A stretch of DNA of 64,000 nucleotides from Microbacterium pullorum (lineage in GTDB: Bacteria; Actinomycetota; Actinomycetes; Actinomycetales; Microbacteriaceae), in contig NZ_JACSQP010000005.1 of assembly GCF_014836535.1 (NCBI RefSeq), forward strand, positions 248,001 through 312,000, in the 5' to 3' direction. The first letter of the stretch is position 1. Each line of letters starts with the position of its first letter. Positions 18,534 through 27,735 of the stretch are shown here, in pieces. A model generated the notes under the pieces. It was not told the DNA's origin, did not search any database, and saw only the letters and a program-made list of their open reading frames with translations. The translations under genes and the position numbers were made by a program.

Positions 18534-19733
18534 TCAGCCGCGGGTGACGCCGGAGACGTCGTTGAGGTAGCCGACGCGGCCGTCCTCGTGACGCACGACG
18601 AAGACGTCGACGCGGTCCTCGATGACGAGCGCCCAGGCGTCGGGGCCCACGCGGAACAGCGGCACACCGTACTCATCGACGACGTCACGTTCCACCGGCA
18701 CGAGCGCCCAGAAGGCCTGACCGCCGACGGGGCTCGCCGTGGTGGCGGCGTCGGTCTGCTCGGCGGGGGTCTGCTCGATCACGCCGGTCTCGGCAAACGG
18801 CTGGTCATCGAGCGAGCGCTCCATGTCGGGGTTCTCCCCGAAGGCGGCGGCGTCGTAGGCCGGCTCACCGTAGGCCGGCTCACCGTAGGCGGGCTCACCG
18901 TAGGCGGGCTCACCGTAGGCGGGCTGGCCGGTGGCTGCACCGTAGACGGGGGCGCCGTGTGCGGGCGCGCCGTAGGCGGCGCCAGAGGCGGGGTCCGCCG
19001 CGGGGGTGGCGGTCGCGGTGTGGTCCGCCGCGGCGGGACGCGAGGCGGTGGGACGGGCCGTCACGGGGCGCAACGGCCGGGCGTTGCGGTGGGCCACCAC
19101 TTCGCGGCGGTGCTGGAAGTCCTCGGACAGCGGCGGGATGACCGCCGCGAACACCGTGAGCACCACACCGACGAGCATGAGGAAGAACTCGACCCAGACG
19201 ACCCAGCTGCTCACCCAGATGCCGGTCTGCACGCCGCGGGCGACGTTGGTCCACAGTGCGGAGAGCCAGACGACGGCCGAGACCGAGAAAGCCACCGAGG
19301 CGAACTGGTCGATTCCGAGCGACCCGACCCGACGGATGCCGTCGGGCGAGAACCTGCGCAGCACCACCAGGAACACCGCCACCGTCGGCACGCCGATCGT
19401 GAGGATCCATTCGAGACCGGAACTCCACACCGATGCGCCGAGGCCCAGCGCGGCGCCGATGCGCCCGTCGTTGTAGAGGGAGAAGAACGAGACCACGAAC
19501 GCGACCGCCCAGACGCCGATGAGCGCCACTTCCCGCACCGAGAACGGTCCGACGCCGTACTGCGGCGGCACCGCATCACTCTCTCCGGCGGCGTGCGACG
19601 CCGGTGCGTCGGCCATCTGGTCTGCGCCACTGCCGGGTTCGGGGTCGGTGGTGACACCGGCGGCCGTGGCATCCGTCTCCGGCTGGTCGCCTGCGGTGTT
19701 CACGGTGCTCTCGTCGATTCGATCGTCGGTCAC
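18534..19733 (-). CDS. Membrane protein with YGEPA tandem repeats
   Basis: The 399-residue protein begins with an acidic disordered region (1-60). Four membrane helices follow at about 68-95, 107-128, 140-162 and 170-197, then a low-complexity Pro/Ala/Gly/Tyr stretch containing about five YGEPA units (near 270-295). The C-terminal conserved-looking domain includes FWALVPVERDV and EDRVDVFVVRHEDGRVGYLNDVSG. The GTG at 19733 is chosen because GAAGGGAGC precedes it by about 4 bases; an ATG 18 codons upstream lacks this. I know no function for this layout. The C-terminal part may be a small beta-rich domain. Confidence 0.75.
   Translation of the reverse strand: MTDDRIDESTVNTAGDQPETDATAAGVTTDPEPGSGADQMADAPASHAAGESDAVPPQYGVGPFSVREVALIGVWAVAFVVSFFSLYNDGRIGAALGLGASVWSSGLEWILTIGVPTVAVFLVVLRRFSPDGIRRVGSLGIDQFASVAFSVSAVVWLSALWTNVARGVQTGIWVSSWVVWVEFFLMLVGVVLTVFAAVIPPLSEDFQHRREVVAHRNARPLRPVTARPTASRPAAADHTATATPAADPASGAAYGAPAHGAPVYGAATGQPAYGEPAYGEPAYGEPAYGEPAYDAAAFGENPDMERSLDDQPFAETGVIEQTPAEQTDAATTASPVGGQAFWALVPVERDVVDEYGVPLFRVGPDAWALVIEDRVDVFVVRHEDGRVGYLNDVSGVTRG
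18854..18928. repeat. Five 15-bp tandem repeats inside the membrane-protein gene
   Basis: The unit CGTAGGCSGGCTCAC is repeated five times in exact 15-base steps, so the reading frame is kept and copy number changes would add or remove the pentapeptide YGEPA. Units one and two carry CCGG where units three to five carry CGGG, which suggests recent duplication in two steps. The last unit diverges at its end. Confidence 0.85.
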
Positions 19734-19783
19734 GTTGCTCCCTTCGTCGTCGCGCCGGGGCGCGTGGTCCGATGCTACCCGCC

Positions 19784-22700
19784 TCATCCGAGGCAGTGGG
19801 GGCCGAGCAGCCCTTTCAGCTCGCCGTAGAGGTCGGCGGTGACCTGCACGTGCAAGGGCACGTCGAACACCTTCGCGACGCCACCCTTGTGCACCTTCAG
19901 CGTCACCTCGGTGTCGCCATGGTGGCGTTCCAGCACCTGCGCGAGCTCGCCGATGAGGCTCTCGGTCGCGCGGTGCTCGGGCAGGGTGAGCGTCAACGGT
20001 CCGGCGGCATCGGTGGTCCCGAGATCGGGCGAGAAGGCGGACTGGCCGTGCAGGTTCAATCCGTCGTCGCGTCGCGAGACCCGGCCGCGCACGACGAGGA
20101 TCGAGTCGGCGACGAGCATCGACTGGAACTCGGTGTAGGTCTTGCCCATGAACATCACGGTGACCTCACCGTTGAAGTCCTCGACGGTGATCATGCCGTA
20201 CGGGTTGCCGCTCTGCTTGGCGACGCGGTGCTGCACACTCGTGACGAGGCCGGCGACGGTGACCTGGTCGCCGTCCTGGATGTCCTCGGATGCCAGCAGG
20301 TCATGGATCGAGATCGACGCGTGCTTGGCGAGCGGGATCTCGAGACCGGCCAGCGGGTGGTCCGAGACGTAGAGGCCGAGCATCTCGCGCTCGAAGGCGA
20401 GCTTGTCCTTCTTCGTCCATTCCGGGCGCTCGGGCACCTTGGCCGGCGCGACCTCCTCGGCCTCGTCGTACAGACTGTCGAAGTCGAACCCGATCGCACC
20501 GGTGGCGGCTTTGCGCTTCGCATCGACGGCGGCCTCGACCGCATCTTCGTGGATCTCCATGAGCGCGCGCCGCGTGGAACCGAGCGAGTCGAACGCACCC
20601 GCCTTGATGAGCGATTCCACGGTGCGCTTGTTCGCCACGTGCATCGGCACCTTGGTGAGGAAGTCATGGAAGCTCACGAAGTTGTCGTCGGCGCGCGCGC
20701 TGACGATGCCGTCGACCACGTTGGTGCCGACGTTGCGCACCGCGCCCAGGCCGAAGCGGATGTCCTCGCCGACGGCGGCGAAGTACCGGATCGACTCGCG
20801 CACATCCGGCGGGAGCACCCTGATGCCCATGCGGCGGCACTCGTTGAGGTAGACCGCGAGCTTGTCCTTCGCGTCGCCGACGCTCGTCAACAGCGCCGCC
20901 ATGTACTCGGCCGGGTAATGGGCCTTGAGGTAGGCGGTCCAGTACGACACCATGCCGTACGCGGCGGAGTGGGCCTTGTTGAAGGCGTAGTCGGAGAACG
21001 GAAGGAGGATGTCCCACAGCTTCTGCACGGCCGCGTCGGAGAAGCCGTTGGCGTGCATGCCGGCTTGGAAGCCCGCGTACTGCTTGTCGAGCTCGGACTT
21101 CTTCTTCTTGCCCATCGCGCGGCGCAGGATGTCGGCCTGACCGAGGCTGAACCCGGCGACCCGCTGGGCGATCGCCATCACCTGCTCCTGGTAGATGATG
21201 AGGCCGTAGCTGGTGCTGAGGATCTCGGCGAGCGGCTCTTCGAGCTCGGGATGGATCGGCGTGATCTCCTGCAGCCCGTTCTTGCGCAACGCATAGTTGG
21301 TGTGGGAGTTCGCGCCCATCGGGCCCGGTCGGTACAGCGCGATGACGGCGGAGATGTCTTCGAAGTTGTCGGGCTTGAGCAGCCGCAGCAGCGACCGCAT
21401 GGGTCCGCCGTCGAGCTGGAACACGCCCAGCGTGTCACCGCGGGCGAGCAGGTCGTAGGCGGCCTGGTCGTCGAGGGGGAGGTCTTCGAGCACGACCTTC
21501 TCGCCGCGGTTGGCCTCGATGTTGTCCAGCGCATCGTCGATGATCGTGAGGTTGCGCAGCCCCAGGAAGTCCATCTTGATGAGGCCGAGCGACTCGCACG
21601 CCGGGTAGTCGAACTGCGTGACGATCTGGCCGTCCTGCTCGCGCTTCATGATCGGGATGATGTCGATCAGCGGCTCGCTGGACATGATGACGCCGGCGGC
21701 GTGCACGCCCCACTGACGCTTCAGGTTCTCCAGGCCCACGGCCGTGTCGAACACGGTCTTGGCCTCGGGATCGCTCTCGATGACGGTGCGGAACTCGGAT
21801 GCCTCTTTGTAGCGGGGGTGCTTCGGGTCGAACATGCCGCCCAGCGGCATGTCTTTGCCCATGACCGCCGGGGGCATGGCCTTGGTGAGCTTCTCCCCCA
21901 TGCTGAAGGGGAATCCGAGCACGCGCCCGGCATCCTTCAGCGCCTGCTTGGCCTTGATGGTGCCGTACGTGACGATCTGCGCGACACGCTCGTCGCCGTA
22001 CTTCTCGGTCACGTACTGGATGACCTCGCCGCGGCGGCGATCGTCGAAGTCGACGTCGAAGTCGGGCATGGAGACGCGGTCGGGGTTGAGGAAGCGCTCG
22101 AAGATGAGGCCGTGCTGCAGCGGGTCGAGGTCGGTGATGCCCATCGCGTAAGCGGCCATGGAGCCGGCACCGGAGCCACGGCCGGGGCCCACGCGGATGC
22201 CGTTGCGCTTGGCCCAGTTGATGAAGTCGGCGACGACGAGGAAGTAGCCCGGGAACCCCATCTGCAGGATCACGCCCGTCTCGTACTCGGCCTGCTTGCG
22301 CACCGCGTCGGGGATGCCGGCCGGGTAGCGCATCTGCAGGCCGTTCTCGACCTCTTTGACGAACCAGCTCTCCTCGGTCTCCCCGTCGGGCACCGGGTAG
22401 CGCGGCATGTAGTTGGCGGAGGTGTTGAACTCGACGTTGCAGCGTTCGGCGATGAGCAGCGTGTTGTCGCAGGCGATCTCGTGGTCGCGGAAGATCTGGC
22501 GCATCTCGGCCGGGGTCTTGACGTAGTAGCCGTCGCCGTCGAACTTGAACCGGTTCGGGTCGTCGAGGGTGGACCCCGACTGCACGCACAGCAGCGCCGC
22601 GTGGCTGTTCGCGTCGTGCTGATGGGTGTAGTGCAGGTCGTTGGTGGCCAGCAGCGGAATGTCGAGGTCCTTGGCGAGCCGATGCAGGTCGGTCATGACC

Positions 22701-23302
22701 CGACGCTCGATGGAGAGCCCGTGGTCCATGATCTCGGCGAAGTAGTTCTCCTTGCCGAAGATGTCCTGGAACTCCGCCGCCGCGGCGCGCGCGGCATCGT
22801 ACTGGCCCAGTCGCAGCCGGGTCTGCACTTCGCCCGACGGGCAGCCGGTGGTCGCGATGAGGCCCTTGCTGTAGGTCTGCAGCAGCTCGCGATCCATGCG
22901 CGGCTTGAAGTAGTAGCCCTCGATCGACGCCTTGCTCGAGAGTCGGAAGAGGTTGTGCATTCCCTCCGTCGTCTCCGACAGCAGGGTCATGTGGGTGTAG
23001 GCGCCCGAACCCGACACGTCGTCGCTGCTCTGGTCGGGCGTGCCCCAGCGCACGCGCGACTTGTCGCTGCGGTGCGTACCGGGGGTGACGTACGCCTCGA
23101 TGCCGATGATCGGCTTGATGCCGGCATCCTTCGCGGTCTTGTAGAACTCGTACGCCGCGAAGGTGTTGCCGTGGTCGGTGACGGCGATGGCCGGCATGTC
23201 GAGGCGGGACGCCTCTTGCACCATGTCGGTGATGCGGGCCGCACCGTCGAGCATCGAGTACTCGCTGTGCACGTGAAGATGAGCGAAGGAGTCGGATGCC
23301 AC
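19784..23302 (-). CDS. dnaE: DNA polymerase III alpha subunit
   Basis: The 1172-residue replicative polymerase. The N-terminal PHP domain begins FAHLHVHSEYSMLDGAAR. The polymerase active site has PDFDVDFDD near residue 410. Later come the helix-hairpin-helix region, an OB fold (GDQVTVAGLVTSVQ, about 990-1070) and a C-terminal tau-binding region. Length fits DnaE1. The GTG at 23302 (VASDSF) is chosen because the frame upstream lies in another gene's territory and TAGACT (complement of 23310-23315) sits 7 bases before it. Divergent from the Nudix gene. Confidence 0.97.
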   Translation of the reverse strand: MASDSFAHLHVHSEYSMLDGAARITDMVQEASRLDMPAIAVTDHGNTFAAYEFYKTAKDAGIKPIIGIEAYVTPGTHRSDKSRVRWGTPDQSSDDVSGSGAYTHMTLLSETTEGMHNLFRLSSKASIEGYYFKPRMDRELLQTYSKGLIATTGCPSGEVQTRLRLGQYDAARAAAAEFQDIFGKENYFAEIMDHGLSIERRVMTDLHRLAKDLDIPLLATNDLHYTHQHDANSHAALLCVQSGSTLDDPNRFKFDGDGYYVKTPAEMRQIFRDHEIACDNTLLIAERCNVEFNTSANYMPRYPVPDGETEESWFVKEVENGLQMRYPAGIPDAVRKQAEYETGVILQMGFPGYFLVVADFINWAKRNGIRVGPGRGSGAGSMAAYAMGITDLDPLQHGLIFERFLNPDRVSMPDFDVDFDDRRRGEVIQYVTEKYGDERVAQIVTYGTIKAKQALKDAGRVLGFPFSMGEKLTKAMPPAVMGKDMPLGGMFDPKHPRYKEASEFRTVIESDPEAKTVFDTAVGLENLKRQWGVHAAGVIMSSEPLIDIIPIMKREQDGQIVTQFDYPACESLGLIKMDFLGLRNLTIIDDALDNIEANRGEKVVLEDLPLDDQAAYDLLARGDTLGVFQLDGGPMRSLLRLLKPDNFEDISAVIALYRPGPMGANSHTNYALRKNGLQEITPIHPELEEPLAEILSTSYGLIIYQEQVMAIAQRVAGFSLGQADILRRAMGKKKKSELDKQYAGFQAGMHANGFSDAAVQKLWDILLPFSDYAFNKAHSAAYGMVSYWTAYLKAHYPAEYMAALLTSVGDAKDKLAVYLNECRRMGIRVLPPDVRESIRYFAAVGEDIRFGLGAVRNVGTNVVDGIVSARADDNFVSFHDFLTKVPMHVANKRTVESLIKAGAFDSLGSTRRALMEIHEDAVEAAVDAKRKAATGAIGFDFDSLYDEAEEVAPAKVPERPEWTKKDKLAFEREMLGLYVSDHPLAGLEIPLAKHASISIHDLLASEDIQDGDQVTVAGLVTSVQHRVAKQSGNPYGMITVEDFNGEVTVMFMGKTYTEFQSMLVADSILVVRGRVSRRDDGLNLHGQSAFSPDLGTTDAAGPLTLTLPEHRATESLIGELAQVLERHHGDTEVTLKVHKGGVAKVFDVPLHVQVTADLYGELKGLLGPHCLG

Positions 23303-23371
23303 GGGCTCCAGTCTACGAGGGGCTCCCGACAACGCCGGTCGACCGGGGGGCGCGCCGCCTAGGCTGGGAGC

Positions 23372-23845
23372 ATGGCCACACCCGAGTTCGTCCTGGCGCT
23401 GCGCGAGCAGATCGGACACGCCCCGCTCCCCCTCGTCGGGGTCACCGCGATCGTCTTCCGCGACGAGAAGGTGCTGCTGGGCAAGCGAGCCGACAACGGC
23501 TCCTGGCAGCCGGTGTCGGGCATCGTCGACCCCGGTGAGGAGCCGGCGGATGCCGCCGTGCGCGAGTGCCTCGAGGAGGCCGGCGTCGTGGTGAAGGCGA
23601 CCCGCCTGGCCCTCGTGCACCAGGTCCCCCGCATCACCTACGACAACGGCGACCAGGTCGACTATCTCGACCTGGTATTCCGCTGTGAGTGGGTGTCGGG
23701 TGACCCGCACCCCGCCGACGGCGAGCTCACCGAGGTCGGTTTCTCCGGCCTGGGCGAGCTGACCGACGTCGCCCCCGAGCACGTGCGCAAGATCGCCCTT
23801 GCCATGGCCGAGGACGACCCGGCGACCTTCCGCGGCGGGCGTTGA
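23372..23845 (+). CDS. Nudix hydrolase
   Basis: The 157-residue protein contains a full Nudix box (G-x5-E-x7-REUxEExGU): GIVDPGEEPADAAVRE followed by CLEEAGV, near residues 50-72. It hydrolyses a nucleoside diphosphate linked to some moiety; the substrate is not evident. The ATG at 23372 has TAGGCT exactly 6 bases upstream (23360-23365), with GGGAG in between, so the mRNA is probably leaderless. Confidence 0.92.
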   Translation: MATPEFVLALREQIGHAPLPLVGVTAIVFRDEKVLLGKRADNGSWQPVSGIVDPGEEPADAAVRECLEEAGVVVKATRLALVHQVPRITYDNGDQVDYLDLVFRCEWVSGDPHPADGELTEVGFSGLGELTDVAPEHVRKIALAMAEDDPATFRGGR

Positions 23846-23878
23846 GGGCGCGCAGCAGCACGGCGACACCTCCCGAGA

Positions 23879-23943
23879 ACAGGCGATCCACCCGCAACAG
23901 GAGCAATCCGACGGAATCGTCCTGTTCCGGTGAGATCTCCTGT
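23879..23943. repeat. 65-bp imperfect extragenic palindrome (element B)
   Basis: Outer arms ACAGGCGATC and GATCTCCTGT pair at 9 of 10 positions. Inner arms AACAGGA and TCCTGTT pair fully. The centre is a single A (23911) flanked by TCCG/CGGA. About 24 of 32 positions are complementary. It lies between the convergent Nudix (+) and rluD (-) genes. The short ATG frame crossing it is only chance coding. The rest of the 157-base gap holds nothing else I can identify. Confidence 0.75.
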
Positions 23944-24002
23944 GGTGGGCACGCCGAACACCGGGGACGACGGATGCTGCGCCGGCGGATGCCGCGCCGG
24001 CG

Positions 24003-24923
24003 TCAGTCGCCGCGCAGGATGTCCAGCGCGTGCTGGAGATCGGCGGGGTAGGGAGAGGTGAACGTCACCCAGTCGGTCGTCGCGGGGTGCGCGAACGACA
24101 GTTCGCGCGCGTGCAGCCACTGGCGGGTGAGCCCGAGCCGCGCCGACATGGTGGGATCGGCGCCGTACAGCGGATCCCCGACGCACGGATGACGGTGCGC
24201 GGCCATGTGCACGCGGATCTGGTGCGTGCGCCCCGTCTCGAGGTGGATCTCCAGCAGCGAGGCCCCCGGGAACGCCTCGATCGTCTCGTAGTGGGTGATG
24301 GAGTCCTTGCCGTCGGGGACGACGGCGAACTTCCACGAGTGCGACGGATGCCGGCCGATCGGCGCGTCGATGGTGCCGACCAGCGGGTCGGGGTGCCCCT
24401 GCACGACCGCGTGATAGATCTTCTCCACCGTTCGCTCTTTGAACGCCCGCTTCAGCGCGGTGTAGGCGGCCTCGGTCTTGGCGACGACCATGAGCCCGCT
24501 CGTGCCGACGTCCAGGCGGTGCACGATCCCCTGCCGCTCGGCTGCGCCGGTGGTGGCGACCCGGAACCCGGCCGCTGCGAGGGCACCGAGCACGGTCGGA
24601 CCCTCCCACCCGACAGAGGGGTGGGCGGCGACGCCGACGGGCTTGTCGACCACGATGATGTCGTCGTCGTCGTAGACGATGCCGAGGTCGGGGACGGCGA
24701 CGGGCACGACCCGCGGCGGCTCCTTCTCGGCCCACGAGACCTCGAGCCAACCGCCGGCGCGGAGCTTGTCGGACTTGCCGAGCGTGCGGCCGTCGAGCAC
24801 GACACCGCCGGCTTCGGCGACCTCCGCGGCGAACGTGCGTGAGAAGCCGAGGAGCTTGGCGAGGGCGGCATCCACCCGCACCCCGTCGAGCCCGTCGGGA
24901 ACGGGAACCGAGCGACTGTCCAT
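24003..24923 (-). CDS. RluD-type 23S rRNA pseudouridine synthase
   Basis: The 306-residue protein has an N-terminal S4 RNA-binding domain (about 12-75) and an RluA/RluD-family catalytic domain with [19 protein letters not shown] near 135, in which the Asp of HRLD is the catalytic residue. [13 protein letters not shown] and a GDPLYG segment are also family hallmarks. It probably modifies helix 69 of 23S rRNA, but the target is inferred. It starts 1 base after the lspA stop, a common pairing in bacteria (lspA-rluD). Confidence 0.92.
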   Translation of the reverse strand: MDSRSVPVPDGLDGVRVDAALAKLLGFSRTFAAEVAEAGGVVLDGRTLGKSDKLRAGGWLEVSWAEKEPPRVVPVAVPDLGIVYDDDDIIVVDKPVGVAAHPSVGWEGPTVLGALAAAGFRVATTGAAERQGIVHRLDVGTSGLMVVAKTEAAYTALKRAFKERTVEKIYHAVVQGHPDPLVGTIDAPIGRHPSHSWKFAVVPDGKDSITHYETIEAFPGASLLEIHLETGRTHQIRVHMAAHRHPCVGDPLYGADPTMSARLGLTRQWLHARELSFAHPATTDWVTFTSPYPADLQHALDILRGD

Positions 24924-24924
24924 G

Positions 24925-25518
24925 TCAGGCCTTCGCGGCCTCGTCGGGCGCGGCGGACGTGCCGTCGTCGGCGGAGGAACCCGCGGCATGATCCTTCTCG
25001 CGGGTGCCGTCGAAGCGCAGGCCGATGAGCACCAGGATCGCGACGGTGATCATCATCGTCACGATGAGCATGTCGGCGATGTTGTAGATCGCCGGCGGCA
25101 TCCCGAGCCAGAGCCACGGGGTGTTGATGAAATCGATGACGTGCCCGACGAGGAAGCCGGGTTCGCGCAGCAGGCGGTCGGTGAGGTTGCCGAGGATGCC
25201 GCCGAGGAGGAGTCCGAGCACGACGGCCCACAGCCGTGAGCGCACGGCCCTCACCGTCAGCACGACGATCGTCACCGCAGCCGCGGCGAGCACGATCGTG
25301 AAGATCCAGGTGACGCCCTCGCCGAGCGAGAACGCCGCACCGGGGTTGCGGGTGAGGTAGAACTGCAGCGCATCCCCGAGAACGGGCACCGGCTCCTGAT
25401 AGGGCAGGTTCTCGAGCGCGAGATGCTTGGTGAACTGGTCGGCGGCCAGCACCAAGGCCGCGAGAATCGCGGTGATGGTGCCGGCCGCCGCCGTACGCAG
25501 GGGGGTCCGGCCGGTCAA
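24925..25518 (-). CDS. lspA: Lipoprotein signal peptidase (signal peptidase II)
   Basis: The 197-residue protein has four membrane helices. Conserved motifs are DQFTKHLA near the N-terminus, [23 protein letters not shown], and AIYNIADM with the catalytic Asp pair in the last two. A hydrophilic tail (about 170-197, rich in D, A and S) is unusual but not rare in this group. It cleaves prolipoproteins after lipidation, for example CtaC in this window, whose lipobox is visible. Confidence 0.95.
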   Translation of the reverse strand: MTGRTPLRTAAAGTITAILAALVLAADQFTKHLALENLPYQEPVPVLGDALQFYLTRNPGAAFSLGEGVTWIFTIVLAAAAVTIVVLTVRAVRSRLWAVVLGLLLGGILGNLTDRLLREPGFLVGHVIDFINTPWLWLGMPPAIYNIADMLIVTMMITVAILVLIGLRFDGTREKDHAAGSSADDGTSAAPDEAAKA

Positions 25519-25527
25519 GAACCGGGC

Positions 25528-26136
25528 CTAGTGGCCGACTGCCGAGATGGGCGTCGAGCCGGACGACGTGCCCGTGCTGTCGAGGTCGCGCAGGTGGCTC
25601 TCGATGTAGGTGCGCAGCTGCGAGCGGTAGTCGCGCTCGAACTGACGCAGCTCCGAGATGCGGGACTCGAGCGAGCCGCGCTCCTTCTCGAGGCGGGCGA
25701 TCTCGTCGCGACCGCGGGCCTCGGCCTCGGCGACGATCGACGCGGCCTGCGACTGGGCTTCGGCGATGAGCTTGTCGCGCTGGGCCTGGCCCTCGGCGAC
25801 GTGCTCGTCGTGCAGACGCTGGGCGAGCTCGATGATGCCCGCGCTGGCAGCGGCGGGAGCCGCCGCGTCCGCGGCCGGAGCCTCGGCGACGACCTCGACC
25901 GCTTCGACCTCGACCTCGGCCGGAGCCTCGGCGGCGGGTGCGGCGGGTGCTGCCGGGGTCTCGCCCGACTCGTAGGCGGCGAGCTTCGCCTTCAGCTCGT
26001 CGTTCTCAGCAATCGTCTTGCGCCACTCGACCACGATCTCGTCCAGGAAGTCATCGACCTCATCCGGGTCGAATCCCTCCTTGAATCGCACGTGCTGAAA
26101 CTGCTTGGTGACGACGTCATCGGGGGTCAAAGCCAT
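25528..26136 (-). CDS. divIVA: DivIVA/Wag31 polar growth protein
   Basis: The 202-residue protein begins MALTPDDVVTKQF with FDPDEVDDFLDEIVVEW, the membrane-binding DivIVA N-terminus. A Pro/Ala-rich linker (about 55-110) and a long C-terminal coiled coil (about 110-185) follow. DivIVA gathers at curved membrane at poles and septa and steers actinobacterial tip growth. It is the distal part of the dcw cluster after yggT, with a 110-base leader carrying alternative hairpins. Confidence 0.95.
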   Translation of the reverse strand: MALTPDDVVTKQFQHVRFKEGFDPDEVDDFLDEIVVEWRKTIAENDELKAKLAAYESGETPAAPAAPAAEAPAEVEVEAVEVVAEAPAADAAAPAAASAGIIELAQRLHDEHVAEGQAQRDKLIAEAQSQAASIVAEAEARGRDEIARLEKERGSLESRISELRQFERDYRSQLRTYIESHLRDLDSTGTSSGSTPISAVGH

Positions 26137-26164
26137 TGTCTGGTCCTCTTTCGGAGCTCACGTC

Positions 26165-26200
26165 GCGGGCCGATCGGGAGCGGCCCGCAGTTGCGGGCCG
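26165..26200 (-). promoter_or_regulatory. Alternative hairpins in the divIVA leader
   Basis: Three 8-base segments, GCGGGCCG (26165-26172), CGGCCCGC (26181-26188) and GCGGGCCG (26193-26200), can pair either as first-second or second-third. Read on the minus strand they follow a possible -10 box and precede the divIVA ribosome-binding site. This is the layout of an attenuator or of an mRNA 5' stabiliser; no leader peptide or ligand-binding core is apparent. Confidence 0.45.
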
Positions 26201-26206
26201 ACCCTC

Positions 26207-26216
26207 TCAGCATAGT
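26207..26216 (-). promoter_or_regulatory. Possible -10 box of divIVA
   Basis: On the minus strand CACTATGCTG contains TATGCT, a good actinobacterial -10 match, about 75 bases before the divIVA start and just ahead of the alternative hairpins. No convincing -35 is present. It would let divIVA be expressed apart from the dcw transcript. Confidence 0.4.
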
Positions 26217-26246
26217 GCGACCCGTCACGGGCCGCGAGGCAAGGGT

Positions 26247-26549
26247 TCAGGGTCCTGCGATGGACCGGGTGATCGACAGCAGCACGAAGCACAGCAGCAT
26301 CGTGAGCGGGAAGGCGATGTCGATGGCCACGACGCCGAGGCGCAGCGGCGGGATGAAGCGGCGGAAGAGCTTGATCGGCGGATCGGTGACCGTGTAGACG
26401 ATCTCCGCCGCGATCAGCCCGGCACCGCGCGGGCGCCACGATCGGTTGAACATCGGGATGTACTCCAGGACCAGCCGCACGAGCAGCAGCAGGACATAGA
26501 GGAGTATCAGCGAGTTGAGGATCGAGGCGACGAGCCTGAGCACATCCAC
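26247..26549 (-). CDS. YggT family membrane protein
   Basis: The 100-residue protein has two hydrophobic helices (about 5-25 and 68-95) with the family segment VLEYIPMFNRSWRP and TVTDPPIKLFRRFIPP between them. YggT proteins sit in the division cluster of Gram-positives between sepF and divIVA, as here. The exact role is unsettled; a link to osmotic tolerance or cell-shape control is reported for relatives. Confidence 0.9.
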   Translation of the reverse strand: MDVLRLVASILNSLILLYVLLLLVRLVLEYIPMFNRSWRPRGAGLIAAEIVYTVTDPPIKLFRRFIPPLRLGVVAIDIAFPLTMLLCFVLLSITRSIAGP

Positions 26550-26555
26550 GGCGGG

Positions 26556-27011
26556 TTACTGCGCGAAGGAGGGAGCCTCGGGGTCGGCCTGCGCCACTGC
26601 GCCATCACCCGACACCGCGACGTTCTCGGGCGACAGCAGGAACACCTTGCTGGTGACCCGCTCGATGCGTCCGAAGAGTCCCAGCGACAGACCGCTCGCG
26701 AAGTCGATGAGGCGGCGCGCGTCGGCGTCGCTCATCTGCGAGAGGTTGATGATCACGGGGATGCCGTCGCGGAAGTTCTCGGCGATGATCTGTGCATCGC
26801 GGTACTGCTTGGGGTGCACCGTGAGGATCTCGCTGATCGCGCTGGGCGCGGGCTGGCGGACGACGGCGGGGCGGTGGATCGGAGTCACGGGCGCCGGCGC
26901 CTTCTCGATCTGCTTCTCGCGGCGCGTCGGCTGGGCGGCGGCCTCTTCGTAGATCTCTTCTTCGTCAGCGAGACCCAGGTACACCATGGTCTTCTTGAGC
27001 GGGTTCGACAT
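26556..27011 (-). CDS. sepF: Cell division protein SepF
   Basis: The 151-residue protein has an N-terminal amphipathic membrane-targeting segment ([18 protein letters not shown]), a linker and a SepF domain (about 55-140) with [21 protein letters not shown] and [11 protein letters not shown]. It anchors FtsZ to the membrane in actinobacteria, which lack FtsA. The ATG at 27011 is preceded by GGAGGATTGCG, a good ribosome-binding site; the longer open frame upstream is the antisense-like extension into yggS. Confidence 0.96.
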   Translation of the reverse strand: MSNPLKKTMVYLGLADEEEIYEEAAAQPTRREKQIEKAPAPVTPIHRPAVVRQPAPSAISEILTVHPKQYRDAQIIAENFRDGIPVIINLSQMSDADARRLIDFASGLSLGLFGRIERVTSKVFLLSPENVAVSGDGAVAQADPEAPSFAQ

Positions 27012-27046
27012 CGCAATCCTCCGTGGTTCGCTCGTGTGTTCCGAGG

Positions 27047-27733
27047 CTATCCGTGCACGGGCCTCGGGCCCGTGATTGCCGAACCGATCCGCAGGTGTGT
27101 CGCACCCGCCGCGATCGCCTCGGGAAAGTCGCCGGTCATGCCGGCGGAGATCCAGCCGGCATCCGGCACGACCGTGCGTACGCGCTCGCCCGCGGCGGCC
27201 AGGCGCGCGAAGGCCGACGCCGCGGGTTCGTCCAGCGGGGCGACCCCCATCACGCCGCGCAGCCGCAGCGTGGGGCACGATGCCGCGATGTGCTCGGCCA
27301 GACGCGTGACCTCGGTCGGCTCCACGCCGCCGCGGCCGGCGTCGGCGGTGAGGTTGACCTGTACGAACACGTCCAGCGGCGAGGCGTCGGGCGCGGGGGC
27401 GGCATCCAATGCGTCGGCGAGGCGAGCGCGGTCGACCGAGTGCACAACGGATGCCGCGGCGCGGATCGCCCGCGCCTTGTTGGTCTGCGCCTGGCCGATG
27501 AAGTGCCACCGCAGATCGTCGAGATCGGCGACCTCGGCGGCCTTGGCGCTGAACTCCTGCTGCCGGTTCTCCCCCATGTCCCGCACGCCCAGGGCGTACA
27601 GGTCGCGGACGAGGGAGGCGGGGTGGAACTTGGTGACGACGATGCGAGTGATCTCCGTCGCTGCACGACCCGCCGACACCGCGGCATCGCTGATGCGCGC
27701 GTCGATGTCGGCGAGCCGTGTCTGAAGATCCAC
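27047..27733 (-). CDS. YggS family pyridoxal phosphate homeostasis protein
   Basis: The 228-residue single-domain PLP-binding protein has the lysine in [18 protein letters not shown] (near 35), [10 protein letters not shown] and [12 protein letters not shown], and the C-terminal [11 protein letters not shown] phosphate loop. It buffers free pyridoxal phosphate rather than catalysing a known reaction. It starts 2 bases after the ftsZ stop. The yfiH-like gene found between ftsZ and yggS in many actinobacteria is missing here. Confidence 0.94.
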   Translation of the reverse strand: MDLQTRLADIDARISDAAVSAGRAATEITRIVVTKFHPASLVRDLYALGVRDMGENRQQEFSAKAAEVADLDDLRWHFIGQAQTNKARAIRAAASVVHSVDRARLADALDAAPAPDASPLDVFVQVNLTADAGRGGVEPTEVTRLAEHIAASCPTLRLRGVMGVAPLDEPAASAFARLAAAGERVRTVVPDAGWISAGMTGDFPEAIAAGATHLRIGSAITGPRPVHG

Positions 27734-27735
27734 CG

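Noticed and set aside
16720..18570. 616-residue open frame antisense to nrdR and hisD
   Set aside because: It spans two well-supported genes and has no recognisable domain.
19772..23362. 1196-residue open frame antisense to dnaE
   Set aside because: The dnaE protein on the other strand has clear polymerase motifs throughout. The antisense product is His/Val/Leu/Arg-rich without a known domain, and long antisense frames are expected at this GC content.
23842..24051. Small 69-residue ATG frame between Nudix and rluD genes
   Set aside because: It is Arg/Ser-rich, overlaps palindrome B and the end of rluD, and lacks a ribosome-binding site.
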